From the NCBI RefSeq assembly GCF_030244015.1, contig NZ_JASSYX010000001.1:248001-312000 (forward strand): a stretch of 64,000 nt of DNA. The letters are read 5' to 3'. The notes under the pieces were generated by a model, which did no database searches, was not told the DNA's origin, and saw only the letters and a program-made list of their open reading frames with translations. Source of the stretch: Pedobacter ginsengisoli (GTDB taxonomy: Bacteria > Bacteroidota > Bacteroidia > Sphingobacteriales > Sphingobacteriaceae). Shown one piece after another: positions 19,361 through 27,181 of this stretch (positions within the stretch are counted from its first letter, which is position 1; each line of letters begins with the position of its first letter). A program made the position numbers and the translations under genes.

Positions 19361-20729
19361 AGTAGTTTGTCCAGGTATAAACAGAGATGGCAAGGGTGAG
19401 GTATAATGAATAATTAAAAAGATCATGATGATCTATGGCAGTTCTTTTATGGGTATAAAAAATAGCCAGGAGCACAAATCTTAAGGTGTTCAGCACCTGA
19501 ATTCCGGCAAGTCCGAACAGCAGGAATTTGATCCGGGATGTTAAATCCGACGGGAAAGAAATTACAAACGCGGCAAAACAGCTCATCACACCATATCCAA
19601 GGCAGGAATAGACGATTTTGAAACCTGAATGGTCTTTGACCGTAAGTCCGTAAGAAGTAGTGTGGACTAAATATCCGAGGGATTTTAAAATTCCGGCGGT
19701 TGAGCTGATGCTGAATTTTCTCCAGGAAGAGATGTAATTTAAATGCAGGTCTGCGAACTCAGAATAGTACCCTCCTGGTGTGATAATGGCAATATGAACA
19801 ATATTAAATATATAAAAAATGAGGAAGAGGCTGAGAAAGGTAATTAGGAATTTAAGAGGACCCGGTTTGTAGATTTTATTGATGGAATTTTTCTCTTCTA
19901 TTTTGATATCGACTATCAGCCTAAACCAGAAAGCCTGCAAAAAATGAAATATAATTCCTGTCTTGCCGTCGAGAATTCCCAATTGAAAAGTCATCCGATA
20001 GCTGAAATATAAAAAAGGCCTGAGGTAAACTGGCAGTTGAAACCATATCTTTTTTAACCAGGCGTTGTGTTCATTTGGCGAACCCCACAATCTAGGTCTT
20101 ACAAGGTTGTTTATCTGTCCGCCCCTTCTCGCAAGATCTTCGTCTGCCAGCAGGTCACTATACCGGTTGTGCTTGTCTATCCAGAAACTGATCTGGTTTT
20201 CCTTTAAGTTTTCTTCAATGAGATAAGCCTCTTTCCAAAGTATTGTTTTTCCCGGAACCTGGAAACGATGATCCATATTTTCCGTCAGATCGGAGTATCC
20301 GGCATCATATCTGAACATTTTCAGAAGAAACTTGGGGTAATAGCCACCATACCTGATCCATTTGCCTTTGAAGTAGTTTTTCCGGTTGAAATAAATGCCG
20401 TCAAGATCAGCATAGTGTTCATCTTTAAATTGCCGCAGTCGCATGAGCAGTTGGGGAGAAACGATCTGGTCAGCATCCAGGCAGACTACCCAGGGTGTGC
20501 TGATCTCAAATGAGGTTAGAGCCGCATTCCATTGCCTGGGATGATTGATAAACGGGTGATGCTTTGTGTTTACTCCATATTCCTGACAAATGTCCAGTGT
20601 TTTGTCTTGACTTCCTGAGTCCAGCACGCAGGTTTGGGCGTTTAACGGAGCTATGGAATCCAGCAGACGCCTGATGTTGAGTTCCTCGTTGAATGTCAGT
20701 ATGATAAATGATAAATGGGGATTGGTCAT
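19329..20729 (-). CDS. GT2 glycosyltransferase fused to an exosortase-family membrane domain
   Basis: Residues 1-275 form a WaaE/KdtX-type GT2 glycosyltransferase. It has NEELNIRRLLDSI near the start, the sugar-nucleotide D85-A-D87 motif (LDADQIV) and the ENLKENQ...DKHNRYSDLLA segment. After a linker, residues 290-466 carry several membrane helices. Their pattern matches archaeosortase/exosortase enzymes: LKSLGYLVHTTSYGLTV before the conserved Cys375 (VYSCLGYG), then Arg417 in NTLRF and His434/435 in AIDHHDLFNYS. These would be the Cys-Arg-His catalytic set of that family. Exosortases cut and transfer C-terminal sorting signals of exported proteins. The stop-free join shows a real fusion, 4 bp overlapping the upstream GT4 gene. 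The sorted substrate is not visible in the window. Confidence 0.8.
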   Translation of the reverse strand: MTNPHLSFIILTFNEELNIRRLLDSIAPLNAQTCVLDSGSQDKTLDICQEYGVNTKHHPFINHPRQWNAALTSFEISTPWVVCLDADQIVSPQLLMRLRQFKDEHYADLDGIYFNRKNYFKGKWIRYGGYYPKFLLKMFRYDAGYSDLTENMDHRFQVPGKTILWKEAYLIEENLKENQISFWIDKHNRYSDLLADEDLARRGGQINNLVRPRLWGSPNEHNAWLKKIWFQLPVYLRPFLYFSYRMTFQLGILDGKTGIIFHFLQAFWFRLIVDIKIEEKNSINKIYKPGPLKFLITFLSLFLIFYIFNIVHIAIITPGGYYSEFADLHLNYISSWRKFSISSTAGILKSLGYLVHTTSYGLTVKDHSGFKIVYSCLGYGVMSCFAAFVISFPSDLTSRIKFLLFGLAGIQVLNTLRFVLLAIFYTHKRTAIDHHDLFNYSLYLTLAISVYTWTNYYAHYPAKKEL

Positions 20730-21883
20730 AATGCATGCTTGTATAAACTTAAGTATTGCTCAATTATTCCTTTTGAAGAGAAGTGCGCCCTGATTAGTGC
20801 AGGGGCAACCCGGTTTATTTTTTTTCTTTTTTCAGTGTCGTTAAAGGCCTGGTTTAGTGTTTCTGCGATTGCTTCGGCGTTCAATTCCGAGACCCAGCCT
20901 AAATCGTGTTTAAGAATAAATGGTGCAAGTCCTACTTCTCTGGAAATGGCGACGGGTGTGCCCATTATCAGGCTTTCTGCTATGACATTTGCAAAGTTCT
21001 CGTTGTAGGAGAAAAGTACTAAAAGATCATTTTCAGCAATCACCTGATATTTATCACAATCGTTGATATGACCCTTCCAGATTATCGAATCAAAGATTTT
21101 TAATTCCAGGGCAAGGAGCTTCATCTTTTTTAGGTATCCTTCCCGTCCGGTGCCCGCTATAGTGAGCTGCCACGGGAAGTCTGCTTTATGGAGTGCTTTG
21201 AACAGGAGTTCGAGCCCTTTTTTTTCTTCAATTCTGGAAAGAAACAGCAGGTTGAATTGATCCTTGCTGCGCGCATAATTACCTGCTGAAACACTTTTGG
21301 CTACGGTGGAAGGGAAATGTACCAAATTGGGTATTACTGTAATATTCGTCTGATTTTGAAGCTTTAAAAGGTCTTTGTGCTCTTTTTCGCTGGTCGCATG
21401 AATCTTGCAGTAGTTGACCAGTGTTTTTCCAATAAGAAGATGTATAAGCGCTTTAAACAGCTTATTTCTGTTGCCGAGCGTGTATGGGCTGAGCATACCC
21501 CGGGGCGAAAGTACTACTGGTATGTTTTTATATTTTGCAATCAGGCAGGAGAATAAGGAGGTAAGGTTCCACCATGAGTGAATATGTATGATCAGTTCTT
21601 TTTGGTTTTTTGTTGTTGTATTGAGCATATGCCATAACAATGATGGTGAAAAGTGCGTGTGGTCTTTGGTATACCTGTTAAAATGTGTGATGCTGACACC
21701 GCCAATGGTGTGCGCTTTTGCAGTCTGGAAAGAAAGCTCCTCTTTCCCGTTGGCAGTTGTGGTGATTACTTCCACGTCCTGATTTGATTTGGTTAAGGCC
21801 TCGCACAATTGAGCAATAGCAGAAATGGTACCTCCATAGATAAACGCAGGTTTGTAGGAAGGGGTAATGTGTATTATTTTCAT
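20726..21883 (-). CDS. GT4-family glycosyltransferase
   Basis: A 385-residue GT-B fold transferase of family GT4. The N-terminal acceptor domain starts MKIIHITPSYKPAFIYGGT, with the glycine-containing turn of the family. The C-terminal domain has the SRIEEKKGLELLFKAL nucleotide-sugar segment and the E-x7-E motif in NENFANVIAESLIMGTPV. It probably adds a sugar to the lipid-linked repeat unit on the cytosolic face. The gene overlaps its neighbours by 1 bp (Wzy-like) and 4 bp (GT2-exosortase), so it is translationally coupled. Donor and acceptor are unknown. By position next to exosortase and Wzy-like genes it may be the XrtY-associated glycosyltransferase I recall from family names. Confidence 0.88.
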   Translation of the reverse strand: MKIIHITPSYKPAFIYGGTISAIAQLCEALTKSNQDVEVITTTANGKEELSFQTAKAHTIGGVSITHFNRYTKDHTHFSPSLLWHMLNTTTKNQKELIIHIHSWWNLTSLFSCLIAKYKNIPVVLSPRGMLSPYTLGNRNKLFKALIHLLIGKTLVNYCKIHATSEKEHKDLLKLQNQTNITVIPNLVHFPSTVAKSVSAGNYARSKDQFNLLFLSRIEEKKGLELLFKALHKADFPWQLTIAGTGREGYLKKMKLLALELKIFDSIIWKGHINDCDKYQVIAENDLLVLFSYNENFANVIAESLIMGTPVAISREVGLAPFILKHDLGWVSELNAEAIAETLNQAFNDTEKRKKINRVAPALIRAHFSSKGIIEQYLSLYKHAL

Positions 21884-23301
21884 TAGTATATAGGTGTTAA
21901 TGTCTTTGTCCTTCTTAAAATCCAGTGAATGATCATCATCAGTATATAACTATAGAGGATATTGTTTAATAAGAATTCAAATGTATTTCCACGCCACAAT
22001 GACTGGAACAGACTGTTGAAAATGACGACGCAGCCCAGGTCATATCCGCCAAATAATTTCTCCGCCCTGTTGCAAATGGATTGTGCCAGAATTCCATAAA
22101 TGAGCATTGCAATGAAAACACCAGAGGGACCGGCTATGAGATAGGCATCAACTACTGGCCTTGTTTTGGCTGAAACGGATGAGGCTCTGCTGGCAACGCC
22201 GGCTTCATATACCCTTTCCATGGCAAGACGTTCTGTATTTGGTTTTTCATGCCATAATGCCCTTGGGACAAGGGCGGTAATTGAATTTTCAATGATCTGC
22301 AATCCATAATACGGATGTTGTGATGGCACCTGCTTTACGTATACTGTAAACATCCCGATTTCACTGAAACGATTGGTCAGAAATTCCCAGTTGTTGCTGA
22401 TGATCTCATTCTCATTGTGTTCGTCAAAAAAAGTCTGGTAAGCTTTTGCACCGGCCTGCTGCCTTGTCTTTTTTTGTATCCACGATTGATTACGGATCAC
22501 GGTAGTAAACGTGGGTAAAACATACAACAAAATATAAATGCCGGGAACTGCAAGTACAAGAACGGTTCTTTTAAAATATGGATAAGCGAGGAAAGCGATC
22601 AGGATTACATTAAGGATGACAGCCTCTTTAAAACCGCTGAGTGTAGCAGGGATGATATTTAAACCAAATGTAGTGATTCCGAAAAGGATGCAAAATCGGT
22701 GTTTGTCTGCGATTCCAAGTATAAAAAGATATGCGCTGCAGCTGAGTGCAATATTTAACAGCGGCTGTTTAAACTGAAGGAGTTCAGGGGTTAGGGTCAG
22801 AAAGGATGCGGTGAGGTGTGTCAGAATGCAGATTTTTATGAGCAGCAGAATCTGCGCAGCGGAGACTCCATATTTCACCGGCGGAGCGTATTTGGTCATT
22901 GACAGAATCCCGGTCGAAAGGGCAATGTGACCAAGCAATGCCAAACGCTGACATTTGGCAATTCTCGCTGTTTGCTCGCCGGCCTGAAAGGCTTGCCCGT
23001 TTATATCTGTCAGGTATTCGTATCCGAGGTGGTCAAAAAAGTAAAAAATAGAGGTGCAGCACATGAAGCCGGCAAAAATGAGCTGGATCAGTACAATTGG
23101 CCTCATGGCCTGCTGCCTTTTAGGACGATCCGCGCTAAATTGACTAAACGGAGAGGCAATGGTTAAATAGAAGATAAGAAATGAACCCAGCCAGGCAACA
23201 AAATAGGACAGCACAGGGTGATAGCTGACCAGCTCTGAGATGATCCAGGGAATGTATAAAAGAACAATTACATTTTTGGTTAAATTATATCGATAGCGCA
23301 C
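21883..23301 (-). CDS. Wzy-like polysaccharide polymerase (multi-pass membrane protein)
   Basis: A 472-residue integral membrane protein with roughly ten to twelve hydrophobic segments spread over its length. A large loop between about 285 and 375 contains ENEIISNNWEFLTNRFSEIG. Such a layout is typical of Wzy/O-antigen polymerases, which join repeat units on the periplasmic face. Sequence identity to known polymerases is low, as expected for this group, so the call rests on topology and on the setting between two glycosyltransferase genes. It overlaps both neighbours. I recall Wzy-like proteins named as partners of exosortase Y in Bacteroidota, which would fit the fused exosortase gene nearby. 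Confidence 0.7.
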   Translation of the reverse strand: MRYRYNLTKNVIVLLYIPWIISELVSYHPVLSYFVAWLGSFLIFYLTIASPFSQFSADRPKRQQAMRPIVLIQLIFAGFMCCTSIFYFFDHLGYEYLTDINGQAFQAGEQTARIAKCQRLALLGHIALSTGILSMTKYAPPVKYGVSAAQILLLIKICILTHLTASFLTLTPELLQFKQPLLNIALSCSAYLFILGIADKHRFCILFGITTFGLNIIPATLSGFKEAVILNVILIAFLAYPYFKRTVLVLAVPGIYILLYVLPTFTTVIRNQSWIQKKTRQQAGAKAYQTFFDEHNENEIISNNWEFLTNRFSEIGMFTVYVKQVPSQHPYYGLQIIENSITALVPRALWHEKPNTERLAMERVYEAGVASRASSVSAKTRPVVDAYLIAGPSGVFIAMLIYGILAQSICNRAEKLFGGYDLGCVVIFNSLFQSLWRGNTFEFLLNNILYSYILMMIIHWILRRTKTLTPIY

Positions 23302-24415
23302 GTAATATACCTTTTACTTGTGTTTCAAAATTCCAATTCTGTATGATGACTTTGGATGATTGTCCTTTTTGTGTGAGTTTGGCTTTGCTGTGCGTTAATT
23401 TGACCAGTTTTTGTTTAAGGTCCGCGATGTTGTTGCTTTGGAAGATCATTCCGTTAGCAGGTTTTATAAGGTCTGCCGCTGAACCGACCATGTCTGAAGC
23501 CAGTATGGCTTTGCCTGCTGCCATTGCCTCATTAATGGCCAGACCCCATGATTCACTTTTGGAAGGCATACAAAACAGATCACAGGATTGATAAACTGCG
23601 GGCATATCTGACTGGTTTTGAAAAGGGAGAAAATGAATTTTCTCATGCTGGTACGCACTTCTGAGATTGGCGGCTAATGGCCCATCTCCCACTAGCAAGA
23701 GATGCGTGTTGGTGAGTTGAAGCGCTGAAAAAGCTTTGATGAGCATTTCAGGATTTTTAGTTGCTGTAAATTTTCCGGAAAATAAGATGAGTATCTCGCT
23801 CTCTTTGATCTGAAATATTTCCCTGATGAGAAGTGTGGCCCTAGTGCAGGCAAACCGTTTATTGTCCACTGCATGGGGCGCAAAAATGAGCTGGTTGTTT
23901 TTGAACCCGTAGTTTTTGAAGTAGCGCTTATTGTTGATCCCGGTATAAAGGGCGTGATTTACACGGCTGTATATGTATTTCAATATTACTTTCTTCGTCA
24001 GCGATTTCAGCAGATGGTGTTGCCGGAGTGCTGTGGAGTCCCCGCGAAATAATATTCTGACTTTTCCGCTAAAATAATTTAAGATCTTAAAATGACTGTA
24101 ATGTGCCCATCCGAAGATAAGGATGTGACTGGGTTCAAACTGCTGGACATTCCTAATCGCATCAGGATTTATTGTTCCAAAAAAATGGCTTGTGCTGTGT
24201 TTTCTTGCATTGTTAATTAGAAATTGAAAATCGTAGCCGTCCAGCAATGGAATATCCCATTGAATATTTAGTCCAAAACCTTTGTCGAAACTGATTTTTT
24301 CTCCTGCAGTGTAAAATACTTTTAATTCAATTACCTCTGCCAGCTGTTTAAAAACCGGGACGTAATATTGGATCGGGTGGGTGCAAATTATTGCGAGTCT
24401 GGGTTTTATTGACAT
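23285..24415 (-). CDS. GT4-family glycosyltransferase
   Basis: A 376-residue GT-B glycosyltransferase. The C-terminal half holds LFSGKFTATKNPEMLIKAF and the E-x7-E motif within PSKSESWGLAINEAMAAGKAI, which mark GT4. The N-terminal half starts MSIKPRLAIICTHPIQYYVPVF, a beginning often seen in exopolysaccharide transferases. It is expected to act on the cytosolic side of the membrane during repeat-unit assembly. The start overlaps the ATPase gene upstream by 10 bp, and the end overlaps the Wzy-like gene by 17 bp. Confidence 0.88.
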   Translation of the reverse strand: MSIKPRLAIICTHPIQYYVPVFKQLAEVIELKVFYTAGEKISFDKGFGLNIQWDIPLLDGYDFQFLINNARKHSTSHFFGTINPDAIRNVQQFEPSHILIFGWAHYSHFKILNYFSGKVRILFRGDSTALRQHHLLKSLTKKVILKYIYSRVNHALYTGINNKRYFKNYGFKNNQLIFAPHAVDNKRFACTRATLLIREIFQIKESEILILFSGKFTATKNPEMLIKAFSALQLTNTHLLLVGDGPLAANLRSAYQHEKIHFLPFQNQSDMPAVYQSCDLFCMPSKSESWGLAINEAMAAGKAILASDMVGSAADLIKPANGMIFQSNNIADLKQKLVKLTHSKAKLTQKGQSSKVIIQNWNFETQVKGILRALSI

Positions 24416-25158
24416 GACAGTTGTCCGTTAGTGAGTTTGATCTCTTTATGGCATAGAGACTTGATGTTTTCCGAGTTGTGGCTCACCAGGATAATCGTTT
24501 TACCCTCATCGCGGCTTAGTGATTTTAGTTTTTTTATACATTTTAACTGAAATGCATGGTCACCAACGGCGAGTACTTCATCAATAATGAGGACATCAGA
24601 ATAGAGGTGGCTTGCTATCGAGAAGGCCAGCCTGGTATACATCCCCGATGAATACCGCTTTACAGGAACATCTATGTATTTCTCCACTTCTGCGAAAAAA
24701 AGTATGGCATCTATTTCCCTTTTAATTTCTGATTTACGCATGCCCAGCATTGCTCCGTTTAAGTGTATGTTTTCTCTCCCGGTCAGTTCCGGGTGAAAGC
24801 CGGAACCGGTTTCTAACAGGCTGATGATATGTCCTGTTCCGGTGATTTTACCAGACGTAGGTGTGGTGATCCTGCTAAGTATCTTCAGTAATGTGCTTTT
24901 TCCGGCACCGTTATGCCCGACCAGGCCGACAACCTCAGCCTGGTTAATCTCAAAACTAATGTCCTTTAGTGCCCAGAAAACTTTTTGGGAGGCATTGAAG
25001 TTATTTTCAGAATTGGGTTCTGCCGGCAAATAGGGGTCGGCTTTTCCCCGGATCCCGGCAAGCCAGCGCTCAAAATCACGGGTAACCGTTCCTGTGCCGA
25101 TTTTATCCGTAAAATAAGCTTTGGAGATTTTTTCTGCTTTTATGGCAATTTTCGTCAT
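24406..25158 (-). CDS. Polysaccharide ABC exporter ATPase (Wzt/TagH-like)
   Basis: A 250-residue ATPase with Walker A (GHNGAGKST), the signature VKRYSSGMYTRLAFSIA, Walker B (VLIIDEVLAVGD) and a switch His in ILVSHNSENI. The SSGM signature and the short AYFTDKIGTG...N-terminal region are typical of polysaccharide and teichoic-acid exporters. The C-terminal carbohydrate-binding extension of full Wzt proteins is missing, so this is the short form. It pairs with the permease gene 4 bp upstream and should energise export of a lipid-linked glycan across the inner membrane. Confidence 0.9.
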   Translation of the reverse strand: MTKIAIKAEKISKAYFTDKIGTGTVTRDFERWLAGIRGKADPYLPAEPNSENNFNASQKVFWALKDISFEINQAEVVGLVGHNGAGKSTLLKILSRITTPTSGKITGTGHIISLLETGSGFHPELTGRENIHLNGAMLGMRKSEIKREIDAILFFAEVEKYIDVPVKRYSSGMYTRLAFSIASHLYSDVLIIDEVLAVGDHAFQLKCIKKLKSLSRDEGKTIILVSHNSENIKSLCHKEIKLTNGQLSCQ

Positions 25159-25162
25159 GGTA

Positions 25163-26011
25163 TTAAAGCGTGTCTATAAAGTTTTTTTCGGCCTTATGAA
25201 AGGCGAGGAGTCCGGCAAAGAGCAGTGCAATTGTGGTCGCAGCTGACCCGAGCAGGTTTATCCAGCTGAAGCTGCCGCTGCCAAAAAAAGAAAACCGGAA
25301 GGTTTCTACGATGGCTGTCATCGGGTTCGCCAGTATGAGCCATCTCAGGTTGACAGGGACAGCAGACAGCGGATAGATTACCGGCGTTGCATACATGAGC
25401 AGTTGTATGGAAAAGGCCAGCAGAAAAGTGAGATCGCGGTACTTTGCAGTTAATGCGGCCATTAAAATTCCGATTCCCAGGCCCTGAAAGGCCATTAAGA
25501 GGGTAATCAGCGGAAGTAAAGCAATTGTCCACCTGTATTGAAAGTCGGTGCCATGTTCATGGAAAATGAAAATGCCTGTACATAGCAGTAATAATTGGAT
25601 CGAAAATCTGAAAAGAAGGGAAAGTGCAATGCTTATCGGGATGATCAGCCGTGGAAAATATACTTTTTCAAAAAGTACCCTGTTGTCTTTAAAGACAGTT
25701 GATGTCCTGTTCAGACACTCGGCGAAATAGTTCCATGTGATGATGCCGGACAGGTAGAATAACGGCCGGAAAATGCCGTCTGCGGGTATTTTTGACAGCG
25801 TCCCAAAAATGAGGGTAAATACGCCCGTTGTGAGCAAAGGCTGGATTAAAAGCCATAGCGGACCAAGTATGGTCTGTTTGTATAATGCTGTTATATCCCT
25901 GTGCACCAGGCAGTAGATCAGGTATCTGTAATTCAATATTTGTTTTAGTTTAAAGTCAGTAACTGATCTTGTTGACTGAATAGTCCAGGATTGACTATTG
26001 TTGTTCTTCAT
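25163..26011 (-). CDS. Polysaccharide ABC exporter permease (Wzm-like)
   Basis: A 282-residue ABC-2-type membrane protein with about six helices. The motif YKQTILGPLWLLIQPLLTTGVFTLIFG near residues 43-70 is the characteristic amphipathic N-terminal part of Wzm/TagG permeases. It forms the channel for a lipid-linked polysaccharide with the ATPase encoded immediately downstream. A gap of 63 bp separates it from the GT4 gene upstream, the largest gap inside this operon. Confidence 0.9.
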   Translation of the reverse strand: MKNNNSQSWTIQSTRSVTDFKLKQILNYRYLIYCLVHRDITALYKQTILGPLWLLIQPLLTTGVFTLIFGTLSKIPADGIFRPLFYLSGIITWNYFAECLNRTSTVFKDNRVLFEKVYFPRLIIPISIALSLLFRFSIQLLLLCTGIFIFHEHGTDFQYRWTIALLPLITLLMAFQGLGIGILMAALTAKYRDLTFLLAFSIQLLMYATPVIYPLSAVPVNLRWLILANPMTAIVETFRFSFFGSGSFSWINLLGSAATTIALLFAGLLAFHKAEKNFIDTL

Positions 26012-26074
26012 CTGTTTATATTTTTCATTGGTGGAAAGCTATCCTAATCGTGATGGTTTCATTAGTCTGACGGA

Positions 26075-27181
26075 CTAGCGGAACAGCATATGTTTAATTT
26101 TTCTTCTGTATCGGGGATAGCCAAAATGCTTTAGCGTCAGCGTTTGCATTGTTTTTCTAGTTTGTGCATCGTTTTGAAAGGTTAGATTTTGCCGTATGGC
26201 CAGATACAGCTCATTTTGAGCTGCTGGGTTAACCATTGTCCCGAGTTTCCCTTTGAGCATTGCATCGGAACTGCCATCGGCATTTCCGGAAATGATGCGG
26301 CAGCCGCATAATGCAGCCTCTATAAGTACCAGCCCAAATCCTTCCTTTTGACTGGGAAGGATAAAAATGTCGGCCAGTAGATAGTGGTCCAAAAGCTCTT
26401 CTTCAGGGATAAAACCGGGAAGGGAGACACTTTGACCAAGGCTATTCTTTAGAATGAGGTGGTTCAGCCGGTCAAATTCCTGTTGGTCCGATTCGCCGCA
26501 AAGCAGGTACCTGACGTCAGGAAAATCAACTGATAAACTTTTCATCAGAAGGATCACCTGATCGTATCCCTTGAAATGTTCGTGTTGACTAAGCCTGCAT
26601 ATGGTCAGCAATACAGGCTGGTCTTCAGACAAGGCATACCGCTCAATAAGATACGCAGGCTTATCAAAATTGGCTGGGGGCTGAAGAAAAGGATCCAGGC
26701 AATTGTTGATCACGCAGCTGGATTTTCGAATGCGGTGCCGTTTGTCAAGCATTTGTTTGGTATAATTGCTCACAGACCAGATGTGTACATGTCTCTTAAT
26801 AAACCATTTTTTCCATATTGGTAAATTTCTCCAGACTTCGGTGCCATGAGCAAGCATGACAATTTTAGATCTTTTGTTGAAAACCCTGATGAGTAATGCG
26901 ATTGAAATCAAATTGATATGGCTGATGATGATTGCCGGACTGGTTACCCCGGTGATCAGAGAATTGAATGTAAATGCGATTTTACTGCCCTTAAAAGCTT
27001 TGAACTGCAAACTGTTAATATATTTTGGGTCGGATTTTTCTCCGTGAAGACAGAATGCATTGAAATTGCGGCCAAGGATATCCTTAAAACAGTAACATAA
27101 TGTTCTGCAGACTTTTTGGACACCGCCAGTACTGTCAAATGTATTTAATGCCAGAAATAAAACTTTTGCTGTCTCATTCAT
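26075..27181 (-). CDS. GT4-family glycosyltransferase
   Basis: A 368-residue GT-B transferase. The N-terminus shows FDSTGGVQKVCRTL, the glycine-rich acceptor-domain loop of GT4 proteins. The C-terminal domain has ICRLSQHEHFKGYDQVI and the E-x7-E motif in PSQKEGFGLVLIEAALCGCRII. It would add a sugar during repeat-unit synthesis. Its ATG overlaps the stop of the Wzc-like kinase gene by 4 bp, so the two are co-translated. It is the second gene of the operon. Confidence 0.88.
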   Translation of the reverse strand: MNETAKVLFLALNTFDSTGGVQKVCRTLCYCFKDILGRNFNAFCLHGEKSDPKYINSLQFKAFKGSKIAFTFNSLITGVTSPAIIISHINLISIALLIRVFNKRSKIVMLAHGTEVWRNLPIWKKWFIKRHVHIWSVSNYTKQMLDKRHRIRKSSCVINNCLDPFLQPPANFDKPAYLIERYALSEDQPVLLTICRLSQHEHFKGYDQVILLMKSLSVDFPDVRYLLCGESDQQEFDRLNHLILKNSLGQSVSLPGFIPEEELLDHYLLADIFILPSQKEGFGLVLIEAALCGCRIISGNADGSSDAMLKGKLGTMVNPAAQNELYLAIRQNLTFQNDAQTRKTMQTLTLKHFGYPRYRRKIKHMLFR

